The notes beneath the pieces are model-generated. The model was given only the letters and a program-made list of their open reading frames with translations, did no database searches and was not told where the DNA came from. The position numbers and the translations under genes were made by a program. From an uncultured Alteromonadaceae bacterium (GTDB lineage: Bacteria > Pseudomonadota > Gammaproteobacteria > Enterobacterales > Alteromonadaceae), in assembly GCA_938085045.1 (NCBI GenBank), contig CALKGI010000068.1, forward strand, positions 1 through 41,656: a stretch of 41,656 nt of DNA. Direction: 5' to 3'. Below, one piece after another: positions 1-8,359 of the stretch (position 1 is the first letter of the stretch; every line of letters begins with the position of its first letter).

Positions 1-64
1 CTTTCACGGTGCTCTCCGGTTTGTTTTGTTTGGCGATAGATCAGATCACCGAACACCGTGAAAG
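1..64. repeat. Inverted repeat / hairpin at window edge
   Basis: An 11-bp perfect inverted repeat (positions 1-11 and 54-64) with a further short pairing inside it (17-20 with 48-51) makes a long imperfect hairpin. It may be the 3' terminator of a gene outside the window or a REP-like element; the left edge is cut so its full extent is unknown. The following stretch to about 214 holds no gene; its 150-215 part is strikingly pyrimidine-rich (C/T) with no recognisable motif. Confidence 0.5.
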
Positions 65-214
65 TTCAATTCAGGACAAATAAATGCTTTTTTCTACCTA
101 TCCCATTGATTTTTAATATCTATACGTGGGGATTCGTCAGGCTCTGACCCCAGTTGCGGAGCCTCCGTTCCTCCAGCCACCCAATCCTCCAGCCCTTAAC
201 GATCCCCCACCCCC

Positions 215-243
215 TTGCAATCACATTTTGAATACCTTAATAT
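215..243 (+). promoter_or_regulatory. Predicted sigma-70 promoter of the benE-gntR unit
   Basis: TTGCAA at 215-220 and TAATAT at 238-243 are separated by 17 bp, a good vegetative promoter. TATAAT at 241-246 is an alternative -10 box. The -10 box lies inside the left arm of the 52-bp palindrome, so a regulator bound there would directly block RNA polymerase. Start site not known; it would fall near the palindrome centre (about 250). Confidence 0.5.
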
Positions 244-277
244 AATTTGTATACAAATTATATTAAGGTATTCAAAA
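226..277. promoter_or_regulatory. 52-bp perfect palindromic operator (GntR-type core)
   Basis: Positions 226-277 read identically on both strands over all 52 bp, centred between 251 and 252. The centre is TTGTATACAA, the kind of core bound by FadR/VanR-type GntR regulators, and a gene of exactly that class (1456-2082) is the second gene of the unit. The palindrome covers the predicted -10 box, the ribosome binding site (AAGG at 265-268) and ends directly before the start codon at 278. Autoregulated repression is the likely role; this is inference from position and motif. Confidence 0.8.
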
Positions 278-1456
278 ATGGCAATGCAAATGCTCTCCAA
301 AGACCTTTCTTTTTCCGCAATAACCGCAGGTTTAGTCGCTGTCATTGTCGGTTATGCCAGTGCCATTGCCATTGTTTTCCAAGCGGCTCAAGCCGCTGGT
401 GCTACCGATGCAATGATGAGTTCTTGGGTTCTGGCGCTGGGTTTGGGCATGGGCATATTAGGTTTTAGTCTGTCTTGGTATTACAAAATGCCCATTGTTA
501 TTGCTTGGTCTACGCCCGGTGCAGCTTTAATGGCGACCTCTTTGGCGGGGCAGCGGTTGAGTGATGTTATCGGGGCATTTGTTTTTGTTGCGCTGCTAAC
601 CATTATCGTGGGGGTTAGTGGTTGGTTCTCAAAGCTTATGGCCAAAATCCCAATGAGTATTGCTGGTGCCATGTTGGGCGGGGTTTTGCTCAATTTTGGG
701 GTGGACGCCTTTGGCGCGGCAGGTAGCCAACCGGTGTTAGTTGGGGCGATGTTTTTTAGCTTTTTGATTGCCAAACGCCTTTTGCCGCGATACGCGGTGA
801 TTGTCTTGTTAATGGTTGGCATAGGCGGGGCATATTACCTAGGGTTAATGCAATCTGAAGGTGTAGAGCTAACGCTAGCACAGCCTGTTTGGGTGACGCC
901 AACGCTCGACTGGAGCGTTATTATTGGTATTGGTTTACCACTGTTTGTGGTCACCATGACCGCGCAAAATATGCCGGGAGTCGCGGTGTTAAAAACCAAC
1001 GGGTATGACGCACCTGTTTCAAAGGTTATCACCGGCTGTGGTGTCGCTTCGTTAGTATTGTCACCCTTTGGCGGTTACACCTTTAATCTTGCCGCTATTA
1101 CTGCGGCTTTGTGTATGTCTGAAGATGCTCATCCGAACAAACAAAAGCGCTATGTTGCCGGCTTAGCCTGCGGGGTGTTTAATATTTTGGTGGCTTTGGC
1201 AGGCGGCACTATCATTGCGTTGCTGGCGTCTTTTCCTAAGGAGATGGTTAGTTGTTTGGCCGGATTGGCGTTGTTGTCGGCCATTAGCAGCAGTATTTCA
1301 ACGGCGGTGAGTGAAGTGCAATATCGTGAGGCGGCGATGATCACTTTTTTGGTTACCATAAGCGGTGTGCAGTTCTTTGGTATTGCCTCGGCATTTTGGG
1401 GTATAGTGGCGGGTATTATTAGTCACCTCATTTTCAATTACCGTAAAGCAAACTAA
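278..1456 (+). CDS. benE: BenE-family benzoate/H+ symporter-like permease
   Basis: An inner-membrane transporter of the BenE family, about 392 residues and almost entirely hydrophobic, with around 12 predicted membrane segments and conserved Gly/Pro-rich helices (for example a TPGAA motif near residue 79 and QNMPG near residue 232). Family members import benzoate or related aromatic acids with protons. The ATG at 278 is chosen because AAGG lies 9 nt upstream; the open frame reaches back to a TTG at 215, but that lies on the predicted -35 box. The stop codon overlaps the start of the GntR gene by one base, so the two are co-translated. No aromatic catabolic gene is nearby, so the substrate is uncertain. 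The gene symbol reflects family only. Confidence 0.85.
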   Translation: MAMQMLSKDLSFSAITAGLVAVIVGYASAIAIVFQAAQAAGATDAMMSSWVLALGLGMGILGFSLSWYYKMPIVIAWSTPGAALMATSLAGQRLSDVIGAFVFVALLTIIVGVSGWFSKLMAKIPMSIAGAMLGGVLLNFGVDAFGAAGSQPVLVGAMFFSFLIAKRLLPRYAVIVLLMVGIGGAYYLGLMQSEGVELTLAQPVWVTPTLDWSVIIGIGLPLFVVTMTAQNMPGVAVLKTNGYDAPVSKVITGCGVASLVLSPFGGYTFNLAAITAALCMSEDAHPNKQKRYVAGLACGVFNILVALAGGTIIALLASFPKEMVSCLAGLALLSAISSSISTAVSEVQYREAAMITFLVTISGVQFFGIASAFWGIVAGIISHLIFNYRKAN

Positions 1457-2082
1457 TGAAAAAAATTCCGCTGTGGCAACAAATAAAAGATGATATTCGT
1501 CAAGACAAGCTGCCGATAGATCAATTGCTAACCCAACAATGGTTGTCTGACCATTATCAAGTCAGCCGTATTCCGGTGCGTGATGCGATACAACGCTTGT
1601 CGTTAGAAGGCTGGTTTATTGCTCATGGCAAAGCGGGCGTGCAAATTCCACCGCTCAATGCTGCGCAGGCACAAGAGCTGTATTTAATGCGAATGCCACT
1701 CGAAGCTCTGGCGCTGGAATTATCTTTTGATAACATCAATTTTGCGGTGTTAGGGCAGGCTGAAGATATATTGACTCAATTGTCTAATACTAAGTCTCTT
1801 TGCGCGCTAGAGCAGGGCGTTTTGAATTGGCAGTTTCATTATTGTTTGTATCAACCTTGCCAGCGACCGACATTGCTGCGCACCCTTACTCAATTGCATG
1901 AACAATGCGAACGATACCTCGGCTTTCAAGCCCATACCCTCGATTACCATACCCGTAGCGAATCAGAACACTATCAATTACTCAAAGCCTTAAGAGACAA
2001 AGACTTGGCGCAGGCACAACAGATTCTCAAGCAACACATTGAACAGGCGGGCGAGATTCTTGTTGCACACCTTAGTGGGTAA
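1456..2082 (+). CDS. GntR/FadR-family (FCD domain) transcriptional regulator
   Basis: A 208-residue regulator. Residues 5-65 form the GntR winged helix (LWQQIKDDI at the start, the VSRIPVRDAIQRLSLEGWF recognition region at about 36-54). Residues 75-200 fit the FCD ligand-binding fold: a FHYCLY segment near residue 130 and later His residues in SESEHYQLL and LKQHIEQAG are placed as in the FCD metal site, although the usual Asp of the first motif appears to be Asn. The start ATG shares a base with the stop of the permease gene, indicating translational coupling. It most likely represses the unit through the 52-bp palindrome and is released by a carboxylate ligand, perhaps the permease substrate (inference). 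Confidence 0.88.
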   Translation: MKKIPLWQQIKDDIRQDKLPIDQLLTQQWLSDHYQVSRIPVRDAIQRLSLEGWFIAHGKAGVQIPPLNAAQAQELYLMRMPLEALALELSFDNINFAVLGQAEDILTQLSNTKSLCALEQGVLNWQFHYCLYQPCQRPTLLRTLTQLHEQCERYLGFQAHTLDYHTRSESEHYQLLKALRDKDLAQAQQILKQHIEQAGEILVAHLSG

Positions 2083-2090
2083 CTGCTTGA

Positions 2091-2164
2091 ATATTTGAAC
2101 AAATATACTGTATAACTGAATGCATAAGGCTTGCTCATCTTTCATCAGAACAGCTATGAAAGAT
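2091..2164. promoter_or_regulatory. Two inverted repeats between gntR and the chemoreceptor gene
   Basis: A 7+2+7 bp inverted repeat (2091-2106, ATATTTG-AA-CAAATAT) directly follows the gntR stop and recalls the TTTG...CAAA core of the upstream operator. A 9-bp perfect inverted repeat follows (2137-2145 with 2156-2164, 10-nt loop). The second could be a terminator but lacks a T-run. Roles are not certain. Confidence 0.4.
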
Positions 2165-2225
2165 AAACAGGCGCTACTATACTGATTAAATATCAATCAA
2201 CTCTTTGTTCTGTAAAGGTATGCCG

Positions 2226-4124
2226 ATGCTAAGCCAATTGTCGTTCAGTCAGAAAATCATTTTTGCCGCTTCAGTGTTAATGATTATTGTACAAATTAGT
2301 ACCACTGCGGCAAATTATTATTCGCTGCACAACAGTACCCGCGAGTCGCTTGACCGCTCGATTGCGCAGGTTGGTCGTTCGGTTTCAGACAATATTGCTA
2401 ATTGGTTGAACGGCAAATTGGGCATTGTAGTCTCAGTGGCTGATTCGTCGTCAACAGCAACCAACAATGATGCAATTTTGGCCGTGGTACAACAAGGGCG
2501 TGATGCGGGTAATTTTAAGAATGTGTTTGTTGGCCTTCAGGACAGCGGTGATTTTATTCTTGATGATGAGGCGGTCAATGCTACGCTGCCACCTGATTTT
2601 GACCCTCGCGGACGCCCTTGGTACACCTTAGTTAAGCAGCAGATGGTCAATTCTTTCACCGAACCTTATATTGATGCCACTACCCAGCAATTGTTGATTT
2701 CGGCCACCGCACCAATGAAGAAGAACGGCACTTTTACTGGCGCAGCGGGTGGTGATATTTTACTTGATGAAATTCGCGACATTATCAATGCAGTCGATTT
2801 TATGGGGCTGGGTTACGCTTACCTAATGACCAACGAAGGCAAGATATTGTCTCATCCTAACAAGCAGTATATTGATAAAAATTACAGTGAAATGTTTGGT
2901 GAAAGTCTTGTAAAGTCACTGGACTTACAGCAGGTTACCTTTGAAGATAAAGCACAACTGGTGTCGTTTGTGCCCATCGAAGGCATTGATTCGGTGAAGT
3001 GGTATTTGGGCGTAGTGCTCGATAAAAAACAGGCATTTGCTTCAATTGTTGCGGCTCGTAATCAATCGTTAATGTTTGGGTTTTTGGGCTTGATTTTTAC
3101 CGTGCTTGCATTGTTTTGGTTGCTTAAAGGTTTGATGAAACCAATTAACGATTTACGAGTGGCAATTAAAGATATTTCGCAAGGCGATGGGGATTTGACC
3201 AAGCGATTAAATGTCACCAGTAAAGATGAGATTGGTAAGTTGTCGGCGAATTTCAATTTGTTTTTAGACACCATTCATCACTCGATGGTAGAGGTCAACA
3301 AAGCAGCCAAACATCTTAAAGAGAGTATTTATCAGGTTAGAACCACAACCACCAGTTCTATCGAAATGTCGCAAGAGCAATTGTCTAGAAGCGGCAATGT
3401 CGCCAGTGCGGTCAGCGAGCTTGGTCTTGCCGCGCAGGATATTACGCGAAACGCCACGAATGCATCGAGTTTGAGCAGCGATATTCAACACCAGGCGCAG
3501 CAAGGTTTGTCGGCACTAAATGACAACATTACGGCGATGGATAAGCTGTCTAGCAGCATGACCGATTCGAGTGAGCAGATTGACCGCCTAAGCGTAGAAA
3601 CTGGCAATATCGATAATATTCTTGAAGTGATTAAAGGGGTTAGTTCACAAACCAATCTTTTGGCACTCAATGCCGCAATAGAGGCTGCTCGGGCCGGTGA
3701 AGCGGGCCGCGGATTTTCGGTAGTGGCCGATGAAGTTAGGCAGCTAGCGCAGCGAACTCAAGATTCTACTCAAGAGATTGCCGGCCTCATTGCTAACCTG
3801 CAACAAGGGGCCGATGGTGCAGTTCAAACTATGCAGCAAAGCCAAACCAGTAGCCAAACCAGTGTTGACATGGCCAACAATGCCGGTGAAAAAATGCAAT
3901 CTATTCAATCATCTTTAGGTGATATAGACAGTGAAAACAGCGCAGTAGTGCAGGGCACTAGGCAGCAAGAAGGGTTGATTGGTGGCATAGATGAAGAAAT
4001 GGCGTTACTTGGTCAGTTAGACCAGCAGCGTGCTCAGTGCCTGCAACAAACCATTGATGCTTGCGATCAACTACAACGCCAGTTTGACAGGTTGGATACT
4101 CTGGTGGGGCAGTTTAAGGTTTAA
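2226..4124 (+). CDS. Methyl-accepting chemotaxis protein (dCache sensor)
   Basis: A chemoreceptor of about 632 residues. TM1 is near residues 10-30, followed by a periplasmic dCache-type domain of about 250 residues carrying the typical DPRGRPWY motif; TM2 is near 283-305, then HAMP and the cytoplasmic signalling domain. The hairpin tip that contacts CheA/CheW is intact ([20 protein letters not shown]... through [10 protein letters not shown]). It lacks a C-terminal methyltransferase-tethering pentapeptide. The frame opens with TTG at 2205 and ATG at 2220, but AAAGG at 2214-2218 is best spaced for the ATG at 2226. It signals to the flagellar switch through CheA; the ligand is unknown, though dCache domains usually bind amino acids, amines or carboxylates. 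It sits alone, downstream of the transporter unit. Confidence 0.93.
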   Translation: MLSQLSFSQKIIFAASVLMIIVQISTTAANYYSLHNSTRESLDRSIAQVGRSVSDNIANWLNGKLGIVVSVADSSSTATNNDAILAVVQQGRDAGNFKNVFVGLQDSGDFILDDEAVNATLPPDFDPRGRPWYTLVKQQMVNSFTEPYIDATTQQLLISATAPMKKNGTFTGAAGGDILLDEIRDIINAVDFMGLGYAYLMTNEGKILSHPNKQYIDKNYSEMFGESLVKSLDLQQVTFEDKAQLVSFVPIEGIDSVKWYLGVVLDKKQAFASIVAARNQSLMFGFLGLIFTVLALFWLLKGLMKPINDLRVAIKDISQGDGDLTKRLNVTSKDEIGKLSANFNLFLDTIHHSMVEVNKAAKHLKESIYQVRTTTTSSIEMSQEQLSRSGNVASAVSELGLAAQDITRNATNASSLSSDIQHQAQQGLSALNDNITAMDKLSSSMTDSSEQIDRLSVETGNIDNILEVIKGVSSQTNLLALNAAIEAARAGEAGRGFSVVADEVRQLAQRTQDSTQEIAGLIANLQQGADGAVQTMQQSQTSSQTSVDMANNAGEKMQSIQSSLGDIDSENSAVVQGTRQQEGLIGGIDEEMALLGQLDQQRAQCLQQTIDACDQLQRQFDRLDTLVGQFKV

Positions 4125-4159
4125 TTGGCTATCTTAACACCATGGATGGTACGTAACTG

Positions 4160-4675
4160 CTAAGCCTGTTCTGTTTGAAAAAACTTGTGCGCTTCATCTA
4201 AAAATACAACATAAAAAGTATTGCTGTCGTACAAATATTTATTGCCCCTGCCATCAACATATTCTTTGCCCGACAGTGATTCTGGGATCACAAAACCAAT
4301 CAACCTCACTAAATTACCTAAGCGAAAGCGAGCCCATATTGCATCGTGCGGTACATGAGGCGGGTGGCTGAAGTCAGAGCGTTTGGGAAACGCTTCGTAA
4401 TACGCCAATACTCGTAAACCTTTGCTACCCACTCTTTCATTACGCCAATAGGCTAGCGGTTCTTTGGTGTAACTTTTGATTTTTTCGAGCAATGATGACA
4501 AAGAACAAGCACCGCTGTTCTCACCCCAGTCGGCAAAATCTTGTCCGGCGGTTTGATTGCCTTCAAAATACGAAAAGTTAAAGCTGCAACGCGAAGCAAT
4601 ATCGCAGGTCTCTAAGCTGCTTTGCGGTAGAGATTGTAAAAATCGGCCCTTGCGGGCATTGTTAAACGATTTCAT
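4160..4675 (-). CDS. Unrecognised small protein, partner of the AAA_15-type ATPase
   Basis: About 171 residues, soluble, with no domain I can name. The C-terminal half is the most structured: an aromatic/basic strand pair WARFRLGNLVRLIGFVI followed by FYVVFLDEAHKFF, preceded by YTKEPLAYWRNE. The order of a basic beta-strand, a loop and a final strand with His resembles small RelE-like or other RNase-like effectors, but this is only a shape impression. The coding frame overlaps the end of the ATPase gene on the same strand; the ATG at 4675 or a TTG at 4693 (with AAGG 5 nt upstream) are both possible starts. The tight overlap means the two proteins are made together and probably act together. 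Possibly the effector or the antidote of a two-gene defence module. Confidence 0.7.
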   Translation of the reverse strand: MKSFNNARKGRFLQSLPQSSLETCDIASRCSFNFSYFEGNQTAGQDFADWGENSGACSLSSLLEKIKSYTKEPLAYWRNERVGSKGLRVLAYYEAFPKRSDFSHPPHVPHDAIWARFRLGNLVRLIGFVIPESLSGKEYVDGRGNKYLYDSNTFYVVFLDEAHKFFQTEQA

Positions 4676-5852
4676 CACCGGGTACCCCGCCAATTTTGCC
4701 TTGTAGATATAAAGGGACTATGGTGCGGTCATTGCGGATCATCGAACCGGGTATCTCATCAAGCCGGTAACAGTAACTTTCGTTATCTTCTTTATTAACC
4801 AAAATAGTACGGTATTTACCGAGGGTATCGATGATCTCGGTATTGTGAGCAGTGAAAATAAATTGGGCGTTATGTTTGTTGCTCACAGGGTTGGTAAACA
4901 ACTCAATGATTTTCGGCAAAATCATTGCATGAATATGAATATCAAACTCGTCAAGAGCCAACAGACCACCGGTTGAAAGCACAATCCAATACATGTGCAT
5001 TCGCTGGAACAACACCCGTGTGCCGCTGGACTCATCGCCAATTCTTAGGGCGTAATTTTTACCGTTATGCTGGTGGATAAACAGCGGATAGAAAACCTCG
5101 TTGCCGTTCTCATCAAAGCGGCTTTCAATCACAATATCTTCAATACCATCGTCGGCACTGCGTACAATGTCTTTAACAAATTTGAACAGCTGCGGGTCTT
5201 GTTTGTATTCTTTGGCAATGACCTCGTAACCCAAATCAATGTTGCGATAACCAAAAAAGTCGACGTTAGATATAAACTTGAAAAAGAACTGGGCAATGCG
5301 GTGTAGGTCTTTCATGTCGGCTTGAAAGTTGTATTTGCGCACCAGCGAGATGATAGAAGCGTTGTTTTTTAACCGCAGTAACTTAAGCTCACTTAATTCT
5401 TCGATGGCTTCAATTACGCTCTCACCTTGTCTTTGGAGTATCTTGGTTTTGCGAGAATGATTTTTATCTGAATTGTCTTCAAGAGGTTGGGTGCGATATA
5501 ACACTTCGCGTAAAACGCCGTTAGCCGTAACATCTAACTCGTAATAATATTTAACGTCTTCAACTTCAAAGTCGATGTAAAACTCACTAGGGTCGGTTGA
5601 ATCGTAATAACCATTAATGGCTAAGCGTTCTTCGTTGTTAGAGTCTGAGGCAAAATAGCAAAAGGTGCGTAAAAACTGAATGGCTTTGATTATATTGGTT
5701 TTACCTGAACCGTTAGACCCCTTTATGCCAATGACGGTACTAAAATCTCGCCCCTGACTCACCGAATCTGGTACGTTGCCATCAAAACCAAAGTTGATAT
5801 CAACGCCTTCTTTAAAGCAAAAGTAGTTTTTAACGCCAAATTTTCTGATCAT
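4662..5852 (-). CDS. AAA_15/AAA_21-type (ABC/SMC-like) ATPase
   Basis: A 396-residue cytoplasmic ATPase of the OLD/RloA/AriA-like group. The N-terminus has the characteristic NYFCFKEG segment, Walker A GSNGSGKT at residues 45-52, an ABC-signature-like ESSGTR at about 274-279, Walker B LLALDEFD at about 297-304, and a His switch in FTAHNTEIID near 336. The insert between them (about 90-270) would be the coiled-coil/lid region. No TOPRIM nuclease domain follows, so it is not an OLD nuclease. Its gene overlaps the downstream small gene, the arrangement seen in RloAB, AbiL and PARIS-type modules where the ATPase senses an invader and a small partner executes. Homologues also occur outside defence, so the role is an inference. 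Confidence 0.85.
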   Translation of the reverse strand: MIRKFGVKNYFCFKEGVDINFGFDGNVPDSVSQGRDFSTVIGIKGSNGSGKTNIIKAIQFLRTFCYFASDSNNEERLAINGYYDSTDPSEFYIDFEVEDVKYYYELDVTANGVLREVLYRTQPLEDNSDKNHSRKTKILQRQGESVIEAIEELSELKLLRLKNNASIISLVRKYNFQADMKDLHRIAQFFFKFISNVDFFGYRNIDLGYEVIAKEYKQDPQLFKFVKDIVRSADDGIEDIVIESRFDENGNEVFYPLFIHQHNGKNYALRIGDESSGTRVLFQRMHMYWIVLSTGGLLALDEFDIHIHAMILPKIIELFTNPVSNKHNAQFIFTAHNTEIIDTLGKYRTILVNKEDNESYCYRLDEIPGSMIRNDRTIVPLYLQGKIGGVPGDEIV

Positions 5853-5928
5853 CTTTAGGGTCTTTTATCAACGAACGAATTCTCTTAAAGGCATCTTACG
5901 TCAAATTTGTCAGATGTAAAGTCTTAGC

Positions 5929-7503
5929 TCACTCGGTGCTGGCGACTAATCGTTTCATCTCTTGCATAAATTCTGCAACGTTGATGGGTTTTGTCAGGTA
6001 CTGGGTAAATCCGGCAGCTAATGCCAGGTCTATCCCTGCCGGCATGGCCATTGCGCTGAGTGCGACGATAGGGATGTTTGCCAATTGTTTGTCTTTTCGT
6101 AATACCTTCATGACTTCAACGCCATTCATCTGGGGCATGTTAATGTCTAATAAAATCAAATTAGGCACCATTGATTTGGCGACCTCAATGCCTTCTAGTG
6201 GGTTTTTGATGATATGAAGGTCGATGTCTGGTTCTAAGCTAAATAGCATTTCAACCAGTTGAATACTGATTTTGTCATTTTCAACATAAAGCACTGTCGG
6301 TTTGCTTAGTTGGTGGTTTTGGGCTTCATCAGCACTGGTTTGTGCACGGGGTGCTGGCAGTTGTAGGATAAATTCACTACCGTGACCCAGTGTGCTTTTT
6401 ACTGAAATTTTACCACTCATTTGTACTGCTAACAGCTTACAAATGGCTAGACCGTTGCCTACGCCATCAACCGCAGAATCATCTGCATATTTTAAGCGAG
6501 TGAAAGGCTCAAATATATGCGCTTGCTCATGCTCACTAATGCCCACGCCGTTATCTATGACAGACAGTTCAATCATGCCATCAACTGCTTTGGCTTTAAC
6601 GGTTACGTTGCCACCTTTGTTATTAAACTTGATGGCATTGACCAGTAAGTTGACCACAATTTGTTTGAGGCGGTCTTCGTCGGCAAGTACTGTTAAAGCT
6701 GTTTTGGTTATGTTTATTGTGACGAGGGCATCAGTGGCTCGTTGCTCGACCACGTCAATGCAAGCCGATAGGCAACTGTCAAGATCACAAGGGTGTTGTG
6801 CAATGTTTAGCTCATCGCCTGAACGTTCTAAATCTAAAACATCATCGACCAATCGCAATAAATGTCTGCCAGCTTCAAGCACCAATGGCAATCCATCTTT
6901 GAGGTCGTCGTAATTGCGATTTTTTAGTTGAAAGCCATGGAGTTGGGTAAATCCCAAAATGGCATTTAGTGGGGTGCGCAATTCGTGACTCATTCTGCTC
7001 AAAAATATTGATTTTGCTTGATTGGCGGTTTTTGCGCGATGGGTTTCTATTTGCAGTTGTTGGGTGCGGTCTAATACTCGTTGTTCGAGTTCGTTGTTTA
7101 GTTTGGATAGGTCTTGTTGCATTTGGGCTTTTTCGAGTGCATTGCGCACCGAAAAAAGTAAACCGGGAATATTTTTAATCGGTTTTATGTGAAAGTCGGC
7201 TATTTGATGGTCGCTTAATAACTGGTAGGCTGCACTGAAATCGGCTTGACCAGTTAAGACGACAATCGGTAATAAAGGCGCAGTTAGGCGAATTTCTGTG
7301 AGTAATGCCCAGCCATCCATATTAGGCATTAATAGGTCGGTGATCACTAAATCAAAAGGTTTGTCAGTATCTTGAATCGCGCGCCATTTTGTTAATGCTT
7401 CGGTGCCGCTGGCTGCGTGTGTAACTTGATAATTTTCGCCAACCAGTACCAGTGCGATTGCTTCGCGAAATTCGGGTTCATCGTCAACCAGTAAAATCTT
7501 CAT
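5929..7503 (-). CDS. Hybrid histidine kinase, REC-HisKA-HATPase-REC
   Basis: A soluble 524-residue sensor kinase with no membrane segment. An N-terminal receiver (residues 1-120, phosphoacceptor D56 in VITDLLMPNMDGW) is followed by a coiled coil (about 125-165), a HisKA dimerisation domain with H173 in SHELRTPLN, an HATPase domain (N-box near 285-292, G-boxes DNGVGIS and GVGNGLAI), and a second receiver with D453 in LLDINMPQMNG. It therefore takes its input from a phospho-signal, not a bound ligand. It is the last gene of the minus-strand unit, 64 bp after the LytTR regulator, so it may integrate the LytS/LytTR signal or pass it to a remote output. No DNA-binding output domain is present. Confidence 0.9.
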   Translation of the reverse strand: MKILLVDDEPEFREAIALVLVGENYQVTHAASGTEALTKWRAIQDTDKPFDLVITDLLMPNMDGWALLTEIRLTAPLLPIVVLTGQADFSAAYQLLSDHQIADFHIKPIKNIPGLLFSVRNALEKAQMQQDLSKLNNELEQRVLDRTQQLQIETHRAKTANQAKSIFLSRMSHELRTPLNAILGFTQLHGFQLKNRNYDDLKDGLPLVLEAGRHLLRLVDDVLDLERSGDELNIAQHPCDLDSCLSACIDVVEQRATDALVTINITKTALTVLADEDRLKQIVVNLLVNAIKFNNKGGNVTVKAKAVDGMIELSVIDNGVGISEHEQAHIFEPFTRLKYADDSAVDGVGNGLAICKLLAVQMSGKISVKSTLGHGSEFILQLPAPRAQTSADEAQNHQLSKPTVLYVENDKISIQLVEMLFSLEPDIDLHIIKNPLEGIEVAKSMVPNLILLDINMPQMNGVEVMKVLRKDKQLANIPIVALSAMAMPAGIDLALAAGFTQYLTKPINVAEFMQEMKRLVASTE

Positions 7504-7567
7504 GCTTTTGTGATCATTTAAGAATAATTACCAGCAACTATAGGTGCTAAACCGGAAACGTTCAAAA

Positions 7568-8359
7568 TCAAAAAACGTTAAAAACCTGTTTTAAGGCACT
7601 GGCTTGCCGCCGGCTCACTTCTATTTCACTGCCTGAGGCCATAATGGCCAACAAACAACCCGAGGTCATGGCGCTTTGCAATTCGACAATACTATCGACC
7701 CGGATAATGTCGCTGCGACTGGCTTTAAAGAATAATGAGGGGTCAAGGCGGGCTTCTATTTTGCTAAGGGCACAGTGAATAAATGACTTGCCGGAGCTGG
7801 TGTAAACCGCCGCATGATTGCCAACTGACTCAAATCGTTCGATTTCTTGTAAGCGTACAATTCGGCTACTATGACCAAATTTTAGTAATAAACCATGAGT
7901 GTCGGGCAAGTAGACTTGCGTCTTGGTTTGAGTGTCTTGCTGGTTTTGCTCCTGATCTTGGCTTTGGGATTGTGCAATCAACTCACGCACCCGTTCGATG
8001 GTTTTTTGCAGGCGCTCGGGGTTGACTGGTTTTACGATATAATCGGCAGCGTTGAGCGAAAAGGCGTCAACAGCGTGTTCGCTAAACGCGGTGCAAAACA
8101 CAAACTGCACTTTATTACTGATTTTTGGACTGCTTGACTGATTACTGTCGATTTCGGCGGCCAATTCTAAGCCGCTTATCTCTGGCATTTGAATGTCTAA
8201 AAAGGCCAAATCGATGTCTTGCGATTTTAAAGCGGCCAAGGCCTCGTTGGCATTTTTGGCCTCGCCAACCACCTCTACGTCATCAATTTTGCCCAGCAGC
8301 CGTTTTAACTCCACCCGGGCGAGGCGTTCGTCGTCAACAATCAGTACTTTAAGCATCAA
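7568..8359 (-). CDS. LytTR-family response regulator (LytR/AlgR type)
   Basis: A 263-residue two-domain regulator. Receiver residues 1-125 carry the acidic pair in LIVDDE, phosphoacceptor D55 in LAFLDIQMPE, and the K of DYIVKPVNPERL. A Gln/Ser-rich linker (about 134-150) leads to the LytTR DNA-binding domain (about 152-255, including FESVGNHAAVYTSSGK and FFKASRSDIIRVDSI). The start overlaps the end of the LytS-type kinase gene by 11 bp, so they form a cognate pair. Likely target: the promoter of the upstream Yip1-MacAB unit, and thus its own transcription (inference). Confidence 0.93.
   Translation of the reverse strand: MMLKVLIVDDERLARVELKRLLGKIDDVEVVGEAKNANEALAALKSQDIDLAFLDIQMPEISGLELAAEIDSNQSSSPKISNKVQFVFCTAFSEHAVDAFSLNAADYIVKPVNPERLQKTIERVRELIAQSQSQDQEQNQQDTQTKTQVYLPDTHGLLLKFGHSSRIVRLQEIERFESVGNHAAVYTSSGKSFIHCALSKIEARLDPSLFFKASRSDIIRVDSIVELQSAMTSGCLLAIMASGSEIEVSRRQASALKQVFNVF

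Noticed and set aside
1..64. attC-like integron recombination site
   Set aside because: The inverted repeat has no integron core-site motifs and no cassette-like gene array follows.
4662..5852. OLD-family nuclease
   Set aside because: No TOPRIM domain follows the ATPase; the chain ends about 60 residues after the His switch.
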